DNA from: Sphaerosporella brunnea
Lineage: Eukaryota > Ascomycota > Pezizomycetes > Pezizales > Pyronemataceae
Length of the DNA stretch: 37,761 nt
Assembly: GCA_008704415.1 (NCBI GenBank)
Contig: VXIS01000404.1
Coordinates: forward strand, 1-37,761
Direction: 5' to 3'
Positions 10,501 through 22,142 of this stretch are shown one piece after another (the stretch's first letter is position 1; each line of letters begins with the position of its first letter). The translations under genes were made by a program, and so were the position numbers. The notes under the pieces are model-generated. The model saw nothing but the letters and a program-made list of their open reading frames with translations, did not search any database and was not told where the DNA came from.

Positions 10501-13500
10501 TTGACAAGATCTGGGAGATGACCAAGATTGACAAGTGGTTTTTGAACAAGCTCATGGATCTCTCGCGGTTCGCGACCAAGATGAAGGAGTACAGCGATAG
10601 CACCGTCCCTTACCGTCTCTTCCTGCAGGCCAAGCGCCTTGGTTTCTGCGACAAGCAGTTGGCCAACTTCTGGGGATCGAGTGAGAACGCTGTCCGTAGC
10701 ATCCGTGTTGACACCCACAAGATCACGCCGTTTGTCAAACAGATCGATACTGTCGCTGCCGAGTTCCCGGCCTACACGAACTACCTTTACCTCACTTACA
10801 ACGGTGGTGAGCACGACATAGATTTCAATGACAAGGGTGTGATGGTTCTGGGCTCCGGTGTCTACAGAATCGGTTCGTCTGTGGAATTCGACTGGTGCGC
10901 TGTCCGTGCTGTCAGGACTCTTCGCGCGAAAGGCACCAAGACGATCATGGTCAACTACAACCCCGAGACTGTGTCTACGGACTACGACGAGGCCGACAAG
11001 CTCTACTTCGAGAACATCAACATGGAGACTGTCCTTGACATCTACCAGGCAGAGTCGGCGAGCGGAGTCATCATTTCCATGGGTGGTCAGACGCCTAACA
11101 ACATTGCCCTCCCTCTGCACCGCCTGAACGTCAAGATTCTTGGTACTTCGCCCGAGATGATTGATTCTGCTGAGAACCGTTACAAGTTCTCCCGCATGCT
11201 TGACCGCATTGAAGTCGACCAGCCGGCCTGGAAGGAGCTCACCAGCTTCGATGAGGCGAAGGAGTTTGCTTCCAAGGTTGGCTACCCTGTGCTTGTCCGA
11301 CCTTCTTACGTCTTGTCAGGTGCTGCTATGAACACCGTTTACTCTGTGGATGACCTTGCCAGCTATCTCAAGCAGGCTGCGGATGTGTCCAGGGAACACC
11401 CTGTCGTTATCAGCAAGTACATCGAGAATGCAAAGGAGATCGAGATGGATGCCGTTGCAAAGGATGGTAAACTTCTCATGCATGTCATCTCTGAGCACGT
11501 CGAGAATGCTGGTGTTCACTCGGGAGACGCCACTTTGATCCAGCCTCCTCAGGACTTGGACCCGGAGACCATCCGCAGAATCGAGGAGGCTACTCGCAAG
11601 ATCGGGAACGCCCTTAACGTCACTGGCCCTTACAACATTCAGTTCATCGCCAAGGATAACGACATCAAGGTCATCGAGTGCAACGTCCGTGCTTCTCGGT
11701 CCTTCCCTTTCGTTTCCAAGGTTTTGGGTGTCGATCTTATCGAGATGGCCACACTTGCGATCATGGGTATGCCTGTTGAGGCCTACCCACCTGTTGATAT
11801 CCCCAAGGACTACGTCGGTATCAAGGTTCCGCAGTTCAGCTTCTCCCGTCTATCTGGTGCCGATCCTGTCTTGGGTGTCGAGATGGCTTCCACTGGTGAG
11901 GTTGCTTGCTTTGGACGTGACAAGTACGAGGCATACATGAAGGCACTCATCTCCACTGGATTCCGTCTGCCGAAGAAGAACATCTTGCTTTCCATCGGTT
12001 CGTTCAAGGAGAAGATGGAGATGCTGCCATCGATCAAAAAGCTGCACCACCTCGGATTCAAGCTCTTCGCCACCGCTGGTACTGCGGACTTTATTCAGGA
12101 GCACGGCGTTCCGGTTCAATACCTGGAGGTCCTTTCTGGTGACGAACAGAAGTCCGAATACTCGTTGATCCAGCACTTGGCCAACAACCTGATCGACCTG
12201 TACATCAACTTGCCCTCTGCCAACCGGTTCAGGCGTCCGGCTTCGTACATGTCCCGCGGTTACCAGACCAGACGTATGGCCGTCGACTACCACACTCCTC
12301 TAGTCACGAACGTCAAGAACGCCAAGTTGCTCATCGAGGCCATATCCCGCCACTACGCTCTGAACGTCTCCACCATTGACTGTCAGTCGAGCCACCGCAC
12401 TGTGACTCTGCCTGGTCTCATCAACATCGCTGCTTTCGTTCCCGGCCTGGCCAAGGATGGCAGCAAGGATTTCGATGCGGTTACCGAAGCTTCCGTGGCT
12501 TCTGGTTTCACCATGGTCCGGGTCTTGCCGATGGGTGCTGAGAACAGCTTGACTGACGCCATTGCACTGAACACTGCTGTGAAGAACAGCAAGATCGCGC
12601 ACTGCGACTTCAACTTCTCTGTGGCTGCTACCTCTTCCAACGCCGAACAGCTCAGCTCGCTCACGACCAAGGTTGGTTCGCTGTTCATCCCGTTCAACCA
12701 CTTGTCCGGCAACATCAACAAGGTCGCCGCTGTCACCTCTCACTTCGACGTCTGGCCCGAGCACAAGCCGATCATGACGGATGCCAAGACCACCGATCTT
12801 GCTTCGATCCTCTTGCTGGCCAGTCTCCACAGCCGCAACGTCCACGCCACCAGCGTCACTACGAAGGATGACATCAAGTTGATCAGTCTGAGCAAAGAGA
12901 AGGGCTTGAAGGTTACATGCGATGTTTCCATCTACGCCCTCTTCTTCACTCAGGAGGATTACCCTCAGTGCTCTGCTCTTCCCACTAAGGAGGATCAGGC
13001 GGCGCTGTGGAAGAACCTGACGTCTATTGACTGCTTCTCCGTTGGCAGTCTTCCTTACCAACTGGCCCACGACGAGAAGAAGGAGCCCACCGCATGTGTC
13101 GGAATCGCCGATGCTCTGCCTCTCCTGTTGACCGCTGTTGCTGATGGCCGTTTGACTCTTGAGGATGTCATTGTTCGCCTGCACGACAACCCCAAGGCTA
13201 TCTTCGACCTTCACGAGCAGCCCGACTCCTCCGTAGAGGTTGAGATTGGTCGTTCATACACCACTGCGTCCAAGTGTGGCTGGTCTCCAGTTGACGGCCG
13301 CGAGCTGAAGGCTGTTGTGAAGCGTATTACCTTCCAGGGCAAGACCGTTTCGCTCGATGGACGCCTCGCCTCCGATGGAACCCTTGGAAAGGATTGGTCG
13401 GCAACTCCCTTCCCCCAGGTTACTTCCCCGGCTCTTCCGGCCCATGCCGATGCTCCTTCCCTGCGTGCGGTTTTGAGCCCCAGGCTTCCTGCTAAGACGG

Positions 13501-14632
13501 GGAATCTCGGTGGACTTCAGATCCCCTCGCTGGCCCCCACCTCTCAGTTCCAGTCGCAACTCGCCAACCCTACTGTGTCGCCGTCTCTTGCCGAGCTCCT
13601 TTCCAAGAATTCGGCGTTCAAGAACAAGCACGTCATCTCGGCCGACCACATCAGCCGCGCTGATTTGCATCATTTGTTCAGCGTCGCTTCCGAGATGAGG
13701 ACTGGTGTCGAGCGTTGGGGTGTCGTCGAGGTTCTTAAGGGACGCCTGCTCTGCACGATGTTCTTTGAGCCTTCCACCAGGACTTCCGCTTCTTTCGATG
13801 CTGCCATGCAGAGATTGGGCGGTCACACCGTGGCGATCTCAGCAGCTCACTCGAGCTTGAAGAAGGGAGAGACCCTGCAGGATACCCTGCGAACCCTTTC
13901 TTGCTATGGTGACGCAATTGTTTTGAGACACCCTGAGGACGACAGCGCCGAGATCGCGGCCAAGTATTCACCAGTTCCGATCATCAATGGTGGTAAGAGT
14001 AGTAGGGTCGGTGTTTGCGCGCAAAAACTAACGTTTCGATAGGTAACGGCAGCAAAGAGCATCCGACCCAGGCTTTCCTTGACCTCTTCACTATCCGTGA
14101 GGAACTCGGAACCGTGAACGACCTGACGATCACTTTCGTTGGTGACCTTAAGTACGGACGCACCGTGCACTCTTTAGCCAAGCTCCTTCAGCTCTACAAC
14201 GTCCGAATCCAAGTCGTGAGCCCGCCTCAGCTCTCTCTGCCTAAGGAGTTCCGCGACAAGCTTGTGGCCTCTGGCCTTCTTATGGCCGAGTCTGCTGAAC
14301 TCACTCCGGAGATTGTTGCTCGCTCAGATGTCCTCTACTGCACTCGCGTGCAGAAGGAGCGTTTCGCCGACCTCAGCGAGTACGAGCGCCTGAAGGATGT
14401 ATACGTCATCAACAACTCGGTCTTGAAGCACGCGAAGAGCCACATGATCGTCATGCACCCTCTGCCCCGGACCGCGGAGATCAGCGAGGAGGTCGACTTC
14501 GACCACCGTGCGGCCTACTTCAGACAGGTATGCTCCATCGAGCCCATAATCTCGCATAACTTGCTAATGGCGCCACAGATGAGATACGGCATGTACTGCC
14601 GCATGGCTTTGCTTGCGTTGGTGCTGGCCTAG
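7596..14632 (+). CDS. URA2: CAD-type carbamoyl-phosphate synthase / aspartate carbamoyltransferase
   Basis: Seven exons: 7596-7791, 7847-7933, 7996-8379, 8432-9822, 9885-13992, 14043-14527 and 14579-14632, about 2234 aa (yeast Ura2 has 2214). It catalyses the first two steps of pyrimidine synthesis. Order of domains: CPSase small chain and class-I glutaminase with nucleophile Cys324 in GICLGHQ and FSVQFHPES; CPSase large chain from about residue 459 ([20 protein letters not shown]) with two ATP-grasp halves; an MGS-like allosteric region near 1385-1500; a dihydroorotase-like region about 1508-1838; and ATCase from about 1928 with [12 protein letters not shown] near 1978 and HPTQAF after the fifth intron junction. 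The dihydroorotase-like part has [13 protein letters not shown] where active enzymes carry the metal-binding HxH, so it should be inactive, as in other fungi. The start ATG follows a C-rich leader. Feedback inhibition by UTP is known for the family. Confidence 0.97.
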
Positions 14633-16327
14633 ATTTGAGCATTGGGCATTTCTTTGGGGTTTAAAAATTAGTTATTTGGGAATTTTCTTTTTCTTATCTC
14701 CTGTTTATGTCTTTTCGGTTTGTTCTTTGTTTGGATTTCCTTGGGTTGTATAATTTGCAGGATCCGTAGATGACTACCGTCGTGATTCTTTTTCTTTTTT
14801 CTTCATTCGGATAGATTAAATTACTTCCATCCGTACATTCGTAAGGCGTACGTGTGGGTTTCGTGGCATTGGTTTTTGGGGTTTGGTTTGTGTTTCGTGG
14901 CGTTTATTTAGCGTGGCGTATTTTAAAAAGCGTGTGGCGTTCGTTTGGGGGTTTGGGGAGTTTGGGGTTTTTTTTTTTTTTTTTTTTTTTTTTCTTGTTG
15001 AAATTTTTTGTTTAATTCTTTTAATTGGGATTTGGATTTGGATTTGGATATTACCTAGAGCAGAATAGATATTATACGACGCAACGGATCACAACAGTGC
15101 TACCAGCGCTTCCACCGCAAATCAGTTGGGCTTGGAGGCCACTGAGCCACTGATGCAACCAACATGGGCTTCAGGAATATTGTCGTCGGTTATACATGTA
15201 TATCCATTTTTTTGCTTCTCGATGATATCCCACTTTCTTCCCCACGCGCGCGCGGGAAATGAATGTCATTTATTGAGTTTCCTTCTTGACTTCACCTTCA
15301 CCGTTCCCAGTGTTCGTCTGCCAGATAACCGTAGCGGATGCACCACCCATAAGATTGGGTGGAGGCAACTATTGTTTTTTTGGTTAACGAGCATTCATCG
15401 CCACGAATGCAACGAACCGCTGTAAGAACCAGTGTTCCTAATAGGGTCATTCGACGCAAATTTCCACAGTGACGCTGACGCTTCCTCTGCTGCTTACTGG
15501 ATAAGCGCACAAACATTTCACTCACTGTGTATCACTCGCGGCCGAAACCGCCTCGCCCGCCCGTCGACGTTTTAGACAGCCCGGCTACATCCACCAACAG
15601 CCCGGGCTGTTAGCGGTAAGCAGCCCGCCCACCGAGCCCTGGATTTTTGGGCCGGCTATCAGGAACACTGGCGGTAACTCGATGCTGAACGCTTGTTGGG
15701 GTTGCTTGCTGTCTCCGGTAGAGTCGGGTTGAAGACTCTAGGAATGTCAGGATACAGTATCATAACACCCGGTACAAGTGTTCCTTTCTTAGGTATGGGC
15801 TTTTGGTTGCTGGATTGGATTGGTGGGGGGGGGGATGGTCTCGGCAGCTGGTAATTGGCTCGTTACTGCATCAGAGCCGGGACAGAAGACTTTCCGCAGG
15901 AATTTAGAAAGGTCCCCCACCCACCTTCTTTCCCGTAAGGTCGATTTTCACAAGTAAAGACCTTTGCTTTCACACCACCACTTGTCGAGGGCGACGTCAC
16001 GGCTGATGTTTTATGGTTATTCGGAGCGACCGTGCACGACCCAGATTTTTGGACGGAATAGACTCCCCCCCTTTTAGGTCCCTTCTAAACCTATTAAACT
16101 TCTGCGGGGAGCCTTCCAATCACAATCAACTTGAGTTACAACAATTTTCAATACATTTGAATCAAAAAACAAAAAAATAAAACGCCAACATTCCAAATTA
16201 AGCTACGCGAGTCCACCATTTTACATTTGATGATGACAGAAACCAACGCCAGCTAGCCAGCAGCAGCAGCAGCAGCACAGCAGCAGTTCAAAACCCGCTC
16301 TTCCTAAGCACACACCTAAACCCGTCT
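14633..16327. other. Intergenic region, URA2 3' side to HVA1-like gene
   Basis: No coding sequence recognised. The first few hundred bases are T-rich, as expected for the URA2 3' UTR and downstream region, and include a T26 tract (14968-14993). GC-rich CAGCCCGG repeats with a palindromic CAGCCCGGGCTG lie at about 15575-15610. A CAG-rich run lies near 16260-16285. Confidence 0.6.
14968..14993. repeat. T26 homopolymer tract
   Basis: Uninterrupted T tract about 340 bp downstream of the URA2 stop codon, followed by repeated TTGGAT units. Confidence 0.95.
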
Positions 16328-16942
16328 TCAAGAATCCAATACCGACTCGATATTTTCCTCCTTAACCGCCGAAGTTTTTCCCGTTTTTTCATTTCGAATC
16401 TGACACAGACAGACCACTTGTTTCAGACCACGTCTTTTTTTTTTTATTTTGTTTTATCTTCAAGAATGATGGGGAGGGGTGGGATGATGGGGAGGATGCG
16501 AGCCCTCTTCCGCAACGGACCATCTCACCGCCCCCGGTTCCAACGGCGACTTGAACAGCTGCTCGTCCAGCGAACCGGGGCAGGAGCTGGGCCGGCGTTG
16601 CGGCCGAGTGCGAGCATCCGCGTAGCAGGGCCGACGTACCTCGTATCTGGGATCCTCGGCCGACGCTTGTACGGTGACTTGCGTGGTGCCCGCCAGCGTG
16701 GGCTCGGTCAGGACGCGCTCGATCACGCCGGTGCTTGTGCTTGTGCCCTTTCTGCCTGTAGCGGGGAGCGCGGTGGTCAGCGGGGGGTGCAAGAGCGCGG
16801 GGTTTTGCGGGGGATGATGGTGCGGGTCATGGGTTGGGTGCACACGGGGGGGTGAGGGTGGTGAGGGGAGGGAGGAGGAAGAGGAGGACGCACCCCCGAT
16901 TGGGTGGTAGGAGACGCGGTCGCCTTGGTTGAACTGCGGCAT
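16328..16942 (-). CDS. Small HVA1/Tudor-like protein (DUF2945 type)
   Basis: Three-exon model: 16942-16894, 16755-16640 and 16399-16328, giving 78 aa. Exon 1 encodes MPQFNQGDRVSYHPIG. Exon 2 follows a 138-nt intron with a CTGAC branch site and gives TSTGVIERVLTEP and VTVQASAEDPRYE. Exon 3 lies beyond a 240-nt intron and gives IRNEKTGKTSAVKEENIES. Together these reproduce the whole short domain: GD-V-Y start, TGVI strand, DPRYEI, then T-K-SAVKEENI. The family is named after a hypervirulence-associated fungal protein, but its molecular function is not established. A Tudor/SH3-like barrel is inferred from the family description. The last exon is easy to miss, since reading straight through exon 2 gives an unrelated Pro/His-rich tail. 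Confidence 0.82.
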
Positions 16943-18640
16943 GGTTGGTGGTGGTGTTTGTTCTTATATAGGTAGCTAAGGGTGATGATCGCGTAGGTTC
17001 GCTGCTGCTGAGCTGGAAAAAAGTTGTGGATGATGATGATTCTAACGCTACTGACACGGCCTTTTATGTGATCTTTTGCCCGCATGGAAAACGTCATGTA
17101 TCCCCCCCCCCCCCACGGCTTGAGGTCATGGTGGTTTTCCGTGGACGGTGACGTCGGGTGATGTCAACCACTACTGGCTCGTGCGTGAGGCTTGCATGTG
17201 GAAACATGCTCAGGAACAGGAAGCCGACGTTGGAGGGGAGGTGGATGTCGACACCAAAGGGCCGGCCGCCGGCGGCTCAGGAACCGCTGGTCCTTTTGTA
17301 GCCGGTCATGACGGACGGGATTGGGTAAGCCCGCGCATGAGTTGATATTGCGGGTTGGTTCTCGTAGTGATAGGTACTGTACGTATACAATGTTTTTTTT
17401 TTTTTTTTTTTTTACCGTAATAAATGGATAGATCACTTATGTCGGCAGTGAAATGGGCCTTGGAGAGAAACCTGGATATCGGGGGTGTCGTTGATGGTGT
17501 GAGTGGTAACAGTTGTGGCTGTTGTTGTCACTCTCGGGGTCAATTGGGCTTTCTCGAGATCTCTCGTCGAGGCTGCTGCAACAAGTAGCGCAGCCGTCTC
17601 GATTGCTATTGCAGTCACCGAGAGATTACCTACGTACAAGAGCCTTGGGGGTAGCCGTTCGGGAGATCCCCTTGCTAACCGGTGATCTCCCAAGCTAAAC
17701 ATGACCGAAGACGAGGTCGCCTAACCAGTACGGAAGCTTTTCTGTGCTAAGCATTAGAAACTCACTACTGCTAGAAGGAATTTGACTTGTATTCTAGTTA
17801 CATTTACGCGGGAAGAATAACTCAAGCCCGCAAAAGAGTGGCGATTCTTTGGGTCATGCAAAGCGTGGAACGCACGGGTGAAGAGCCGGTTCGAACGGCG
17901 GCTTTGGAGGCCTTGTTGAGGAGTTTGTAAGGCCGTACGTCCATGCTCCCGCGAGTGATGGAGTATGTTTGGTTGCATGGAATTTAAAGGGACAGAGAGA
18001 TATTCATGGGGTTTGAGAATCGTTTCGGCGCTTCCTGTTCTCGTCCTTTGCCTTTGCTGAGCGGGGTTTCCTTTCGTATCTGATACAAGAGTGCTCGTGA
18101 ACCGGCAGGAACTGGAGGGGCCCATTTGTTCTTTGGTGACAGGTTACAGCCAATGGACTCCTGACACTCAGGCAACTAGGAAAGTGGAGGCCTTTAACGG
18201 CGCAGCTGTCAAAACAAGCACTACATACATACCTATCCAGCGACTTTCTAGATATAGTTAGCCGTAGTCAATAAGGGGTTCTTGACGTTTCCGGCAATTC
18301 GGTTAGAGTCTTGAAGCAACTGCCGAGTTTCTCCCTGGAGGAAAGTACCCAACCTTGGGATGGGATGATCATGAGCGAAGCACTGTTCCAGACTGGGCCT
18401 GTCATTACACACAGAGCCGTTCGGTCCGGTGTCGGAACAATTACGAGACGCGATCGCTTGACAGGCCGGGGCCCGTGCACAGGGCTGGGCCCGGCTCGTC
18501 GCATCCAGCCACATCTCCACATCCCACCATCCGTGCAGGCACCGGCTTGGGGGACGCTGCTGGTCTGCGGCGCGAAGACGTGACAGGAAATTAAAATAAG
18601 TACAACTTATGTGAATCAAGTACATAATTAGCTGGCCACC
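16943..18640. other. Intergenic region without a recognised gene
   Basis: Two minus-strand open frames (17754-18125 and 18248-18625) have no family resemblance that I can recognise and lack consistent splice partners. Visible structure includes a T21 tract at 17393-17413 and an 8-bp inverted repeat GGGAGATC/GATCTCCC at 17661-17691. The region probably holds the promoter of the HVA1-like gene on its left side. Confidence 0.55.
17393..17413. repeat. T21 homopolymer tract
   Basis: Uninterrupted T tract in non-coding DNA. Confidence 0.93.
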
Positions 18641-20376
18641 TTATTTAGCCGCAATTAGGGATCCAACCACCTTCAGTGCTTCCATTCCGTACTGGGACTG
18701 CAAGAACAATCCCGCCATTCCGACCGCCGCCGCGGCTGTCAGCAGCCCCGCGAATGGCATCCCGCTCTTCGCGCTCTTCTTTTTGCGTTGCATTGGCTTC
18801 AGGGGGAGATACTCGACGTCTGGATAGGTCGAGGCTATGCCGCTGAAGATCCCAGCCTTCATCCCGTCGCTTACTCGCGGGAGAACGTAGAGCGAGACTA
18901 GCTTCATGATCATCCCGTCCTGAGCCTCGAGGCGAGTGACCTTAGCCGAGAGGTTTAAGACGCTTTCCGCACGGGGTCTTTGCACGGCCTCGAAGTCTTG
19001 GAACAGTGCAACGAGCTCGGCAGTAGAAGGGTGCGCGTTCGGGTTGCCAGCAAGAAGTTTGTGGAGCCGGTTCGAGAGGTGCACGCAGGACTCCAACGCC
19101 GTGTTTCCGCCGAAACCCGCATTGATCGTGAACTACATATTCCCCCCATCAGCGCTTCCTGATTGCTTGTCATGGCGCGCGGCGAATGTAATATATACCT
19201 TATGTGCAGCGTCCCCCACCAGCAGTACTCGCCGCTCGTTCCATTTCTTGATGACTCCCTCCTCCAACGGCACCAAAACCGCTTTTTCTCGGGCCTTCCA
19301 CGCATCTGCCAGCTTCCATTCGTGGCACATTGGCATTGAGCCATATTGCTCTGCAAGCTTCTCCATGTCCTCGTTGGAGAACCGTGGAACATCCGGGGGA
19401 TGGGTAATCCCAGATTTCTTGAAGAAGAACCAGTAGATCTTTCCTTCCACTCCGCTGGCGCAGACGTTGGAAACGCCCTCGTCGTAGGTGTTGTAGACCA
19501 TACCAGCCTCCATCGGTGTGTTCTCGGTGACATTTGACATGCCAAAGATGCAGTTGTACTCGGCCACAAGGCCTGCCATCATGTCAGATCCAGAAGGCAG
19601 TAATATACTCGAAAGCATGGGGTACATGCCCTTCTTCAGCTCTGGGGAAATCAGGTCACGGATTCTGCTGTGAACTCCATCCGCTCCAATCAAGATGTCA
19701 CCGCGGAAGGTTCTTCCGTCTATCGTTGTCACGGTCACGCCGTTCTCATCTTGCGCCATCGATTCAACCGCAGCGTTTAGGTGGAGCCGCGTCTTCTTCT
19801 CCTCCTCCGGAATGTGCTTGAATGCGGTTTCTAGGTAGAGCTTCCGCTCGATGAAGACGATTGGGTAGCCCAATCTGCAGACACGACACCCAGCGTGATC
19901 AGCGACGCAGCTCATTTCACGTCCCATCACTCGGTCATATAAGTCACCCAATCCAGCTTGGGAGGTGCTGAAAAGGCTTGTCCAAAAGCTACCGACCAGG
20001 CGCTTCCAGTCTTCCTCTTTATTTTCGGCAGAGATGGGAGGGGGATTACAAACCTTTCATGCACCGCGAGGTGGTTTTTTGCGGTCCCAAACAAGACCCC
20101 CTCCCGGGTAAAATGCTTCCCTGTATGCAGCGGGACAGCGATTGGTTTGATGTCGTTCTCCCACAGGCCCAGTTGATCCAGAATCCCGATAGCTGGCGGA
20201 TGCCATCCGATAGAAGCCCCCACCTGGGGGGTAAACGTATTGCCGCGCTCGAGAAGAATGTAGTTGATTCCCGCGCGGGAAAGAAGCAGTGCGAGAGAAA
20301 GACCGGCGATCGACCCGCCGGCGATCAGTACTGTGAAAGGCGTCTCCGTTTGCGGTGTGTGTTCCATGTTCGCCAT
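18641..20376 (-). CDS. FAD-dependent (group A) monooxygenase with C-terminal hydrophobic segment
   Basis: Three exons: 20376-20054, 19874-19199 and 19132-18641, about 496 aa. The N-terminal dinucleotide-binding loop is IAGGSIAGLSLALLLSRAG, with the glycines at residues 20-25. The LGYPIVFIERK block opens exon 2, the DG motif is IGADGVHSRIRD, and the FAD ribityl motif is LLVGDAAHK, immediately before intron 2. Exon 3 opens with FTINAGFGGNTALES. These are the standard landmarks of PHBH-type flavoprotein hydroxylases. After a basic patch (QRKKKSAK) the C-terminus is hydrophobic (GLLTAAAAVGMAGLFL), which suggests a membrane tail as in PaxM-like enzymes of secondary metabolism. The substrate is unknown. 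Intron 1 is long (179 nt) and could hide a small exon. The first in-frame ATG is at 20376; a second lies three codons downstream. Confidence 0.88.
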
Positions 20377-22142
20377 GTGGTTTTGAACGTTTGAGAGCCG
20401 GACCGGTTCGAAGTGGGAAGCTCGGGGGGGCTTTATACCATACAAATTTTTAAACCGTTGTATGTACCTTGTCAAAGTGCTAATTTACGGTCCGGATTGG
20501 ACGTGTCCCGGCTCTTGCTGGCACGATGGCTAGACAGGCCTGATGATGATACGCATTTCATTTCTTCTGTCTGCAGAAGGTGACAAAGTACATGCCTCAA
20601 AAGCTCGAAAGCGCTCTCGTCTCGCCGCATGGGGTTCGTCTCGATTAGGCGCCATAATCGCCCCTCGCTATGTCCGGTCCCTCCTCCCTATCTTCTCCTA
20701 ACCTGGCCGAGCCACTTCACATACTTAGTACGTCCAATGTTGCTTCTTTAGCTCGACCGAGGGTGACAGGCACCAATGCGGGAACTAACCGTCCTATCTT
20801 CATCTCAGGAGTGGCGTTCACTCAGTCCTTTAGCTCGCAGTCAAAGAAGGCCGGAAAAAGCTTTTTGGTGAACATAGTAAACCGCTTCTCAAGCGGATTC
20901 GTTAACTTTTGCAATTTTTCAACACTCTGCTGCAACTCTTCCGAGGGAAGAACGCAAGCCGGCATCCTTGCTGTCCGCCGCCGAGCGGAAAGCCGGCAAT
21001 AGTAGCAGGCTTGAAGCAATGGACAGTAGCGAAGCGCCAACCGCTAGCTAGCGAGCCGGGCTGGGCTGCGTTTGGCTTTTCAACTCGGCTGGCTGTGGGC
21101 TGCACCAGCCGTGTTGCTCGGCTTCGTAGCCCGGCTGAGTCCATCCCCACAGCCAGCCCTGCAGCCAGGGCTTTTGGGCTGGCTGCTGAGGGCACTGGCT
21201 AACCCGCCTCCAGTTGAATCGTGATGGCCGGGAAAATCCTCAGACATCGAAAAACAGGCGCAATCTTCTCCAGCACAGCATTCTGCTGTGTCTGGCACAA
21301 AACGCAATTCCTTTCTCTCCTTTCCGGACCAGGTCGCTGGGTGCTTCGGTGAAGGCCGTGAGACCTGCAGGCGGCCACCAGTCTGCAGACCCGTCTAATT
21401 AACGTGCTCACCGGTGCGGGAGACGGCATCGCGGGTCGTTTTTGCTTGCTGCTGTCGAGCCGCTTAGGGGATAGGAATATGTATGATGCCTGCAAAGAAA
21501 GGATGGCTATGGGGAAACGTGGGGGTATTTGATCTTCCAACTTTACGGCCAGAATCTCCAGAGAGTCGTGAGCGTTGTGCGTTTTCAGCTGTGCCAAATA
21601 CCGTCATCCATGTGCCGCGGCTTATCATCACAGGTATGCGTACTCGCTCTGCCTACCTACCTTAGCCATGTACATTTCGTGTTGGCGGTTCCTACACGGA
21701 ATGTATCAAATGTACCACTCCATCCTGTGATAAGCTTTTCCTAGACGATAGAAGAGATGAACCAGGTGCTCGGGCTTCCTGAAATTGAAGACACATCTGA
21801 CAGGCTCGGCAGTGGCAGTTTTGCGGGAACCCCCCACCGGCAAAAGTACGCCTCGCCCAGGACCACATCAATTATCTTAGAGCAGTATTATCCCGGCACC
21901 AAAAAAGAGCATGGCCTGGTAACAGCTTCTTCATCCGCACTATGGCCGAAGAAAAAGAAAAAAAGGCTTTTTCGAGTTAGACGCATATTGGCAAGCGTTT
22001 TGCGGAGGACCCAAGGGGATCCTGCTCCAGGACACGACCGATAAAAGAGCGGATGCCCTGAGGTCTGTTCCTCCGAATTGCTGCTGATTGCGATCAGGTG
22101 TATGCGGGAACGAAAAGAGGATACCACCGCAACGAGCCAACC
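20377..22142. other. Intergenic region between the monooxygenase and the receptor gene
   Basis: This is the divergent intergenic region of about 1.8 kb. No gene recognised. It contains a GC-rich cluster of inverted GGCTGG/CCAGCC motifs at 21020-21200. Confidence 0.55.
21020..21205. repeat. GC-rich inverted-repeat cluster
   Basis: A 13-bp perfect inverted repeat, GGCTGGCTGTGGG at 21087-21099 and its complement at 21146-21158, is nested among other GGGCTGG/CCAGCCC motifs, including AGCCCTG/CAGGGCT at about 21156-21173. It could fold into a branched hairpin. It may be a decayed foldback element; no target-site duplication was found. Confidence 0.5.

Noticed and set aside
10224..13214. Long minus-strand open frames of about 300 residues opposite URA2
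   Set aside because: They are antisense shadows produced by the codon bias of the URA2 exon. Their sequence has no recognised domain and no start context.
16460..16639. Read-through C-terminus of the HVA1-like gene (Pro/His-rich end)
   Set aside because: Splicing to the exon at 16399-16328 restores the conserved TGKTSAVKEENI end of the family, whereas the read-through has no similarity.
17754..18625. Two minus-strand open frames of 123 and 125 residues
   Set aside because: No recognisable motif, no signal peptide and no splice-linked extension with a domain. Lengths are compatible with chance.
20568..21607. Possible small genes between the monooxygenase and the receptor
   Set aside because: Open frames on both strands are low-complexity or arise from the GC-rich inverted repeats, and none shows a conserved block.
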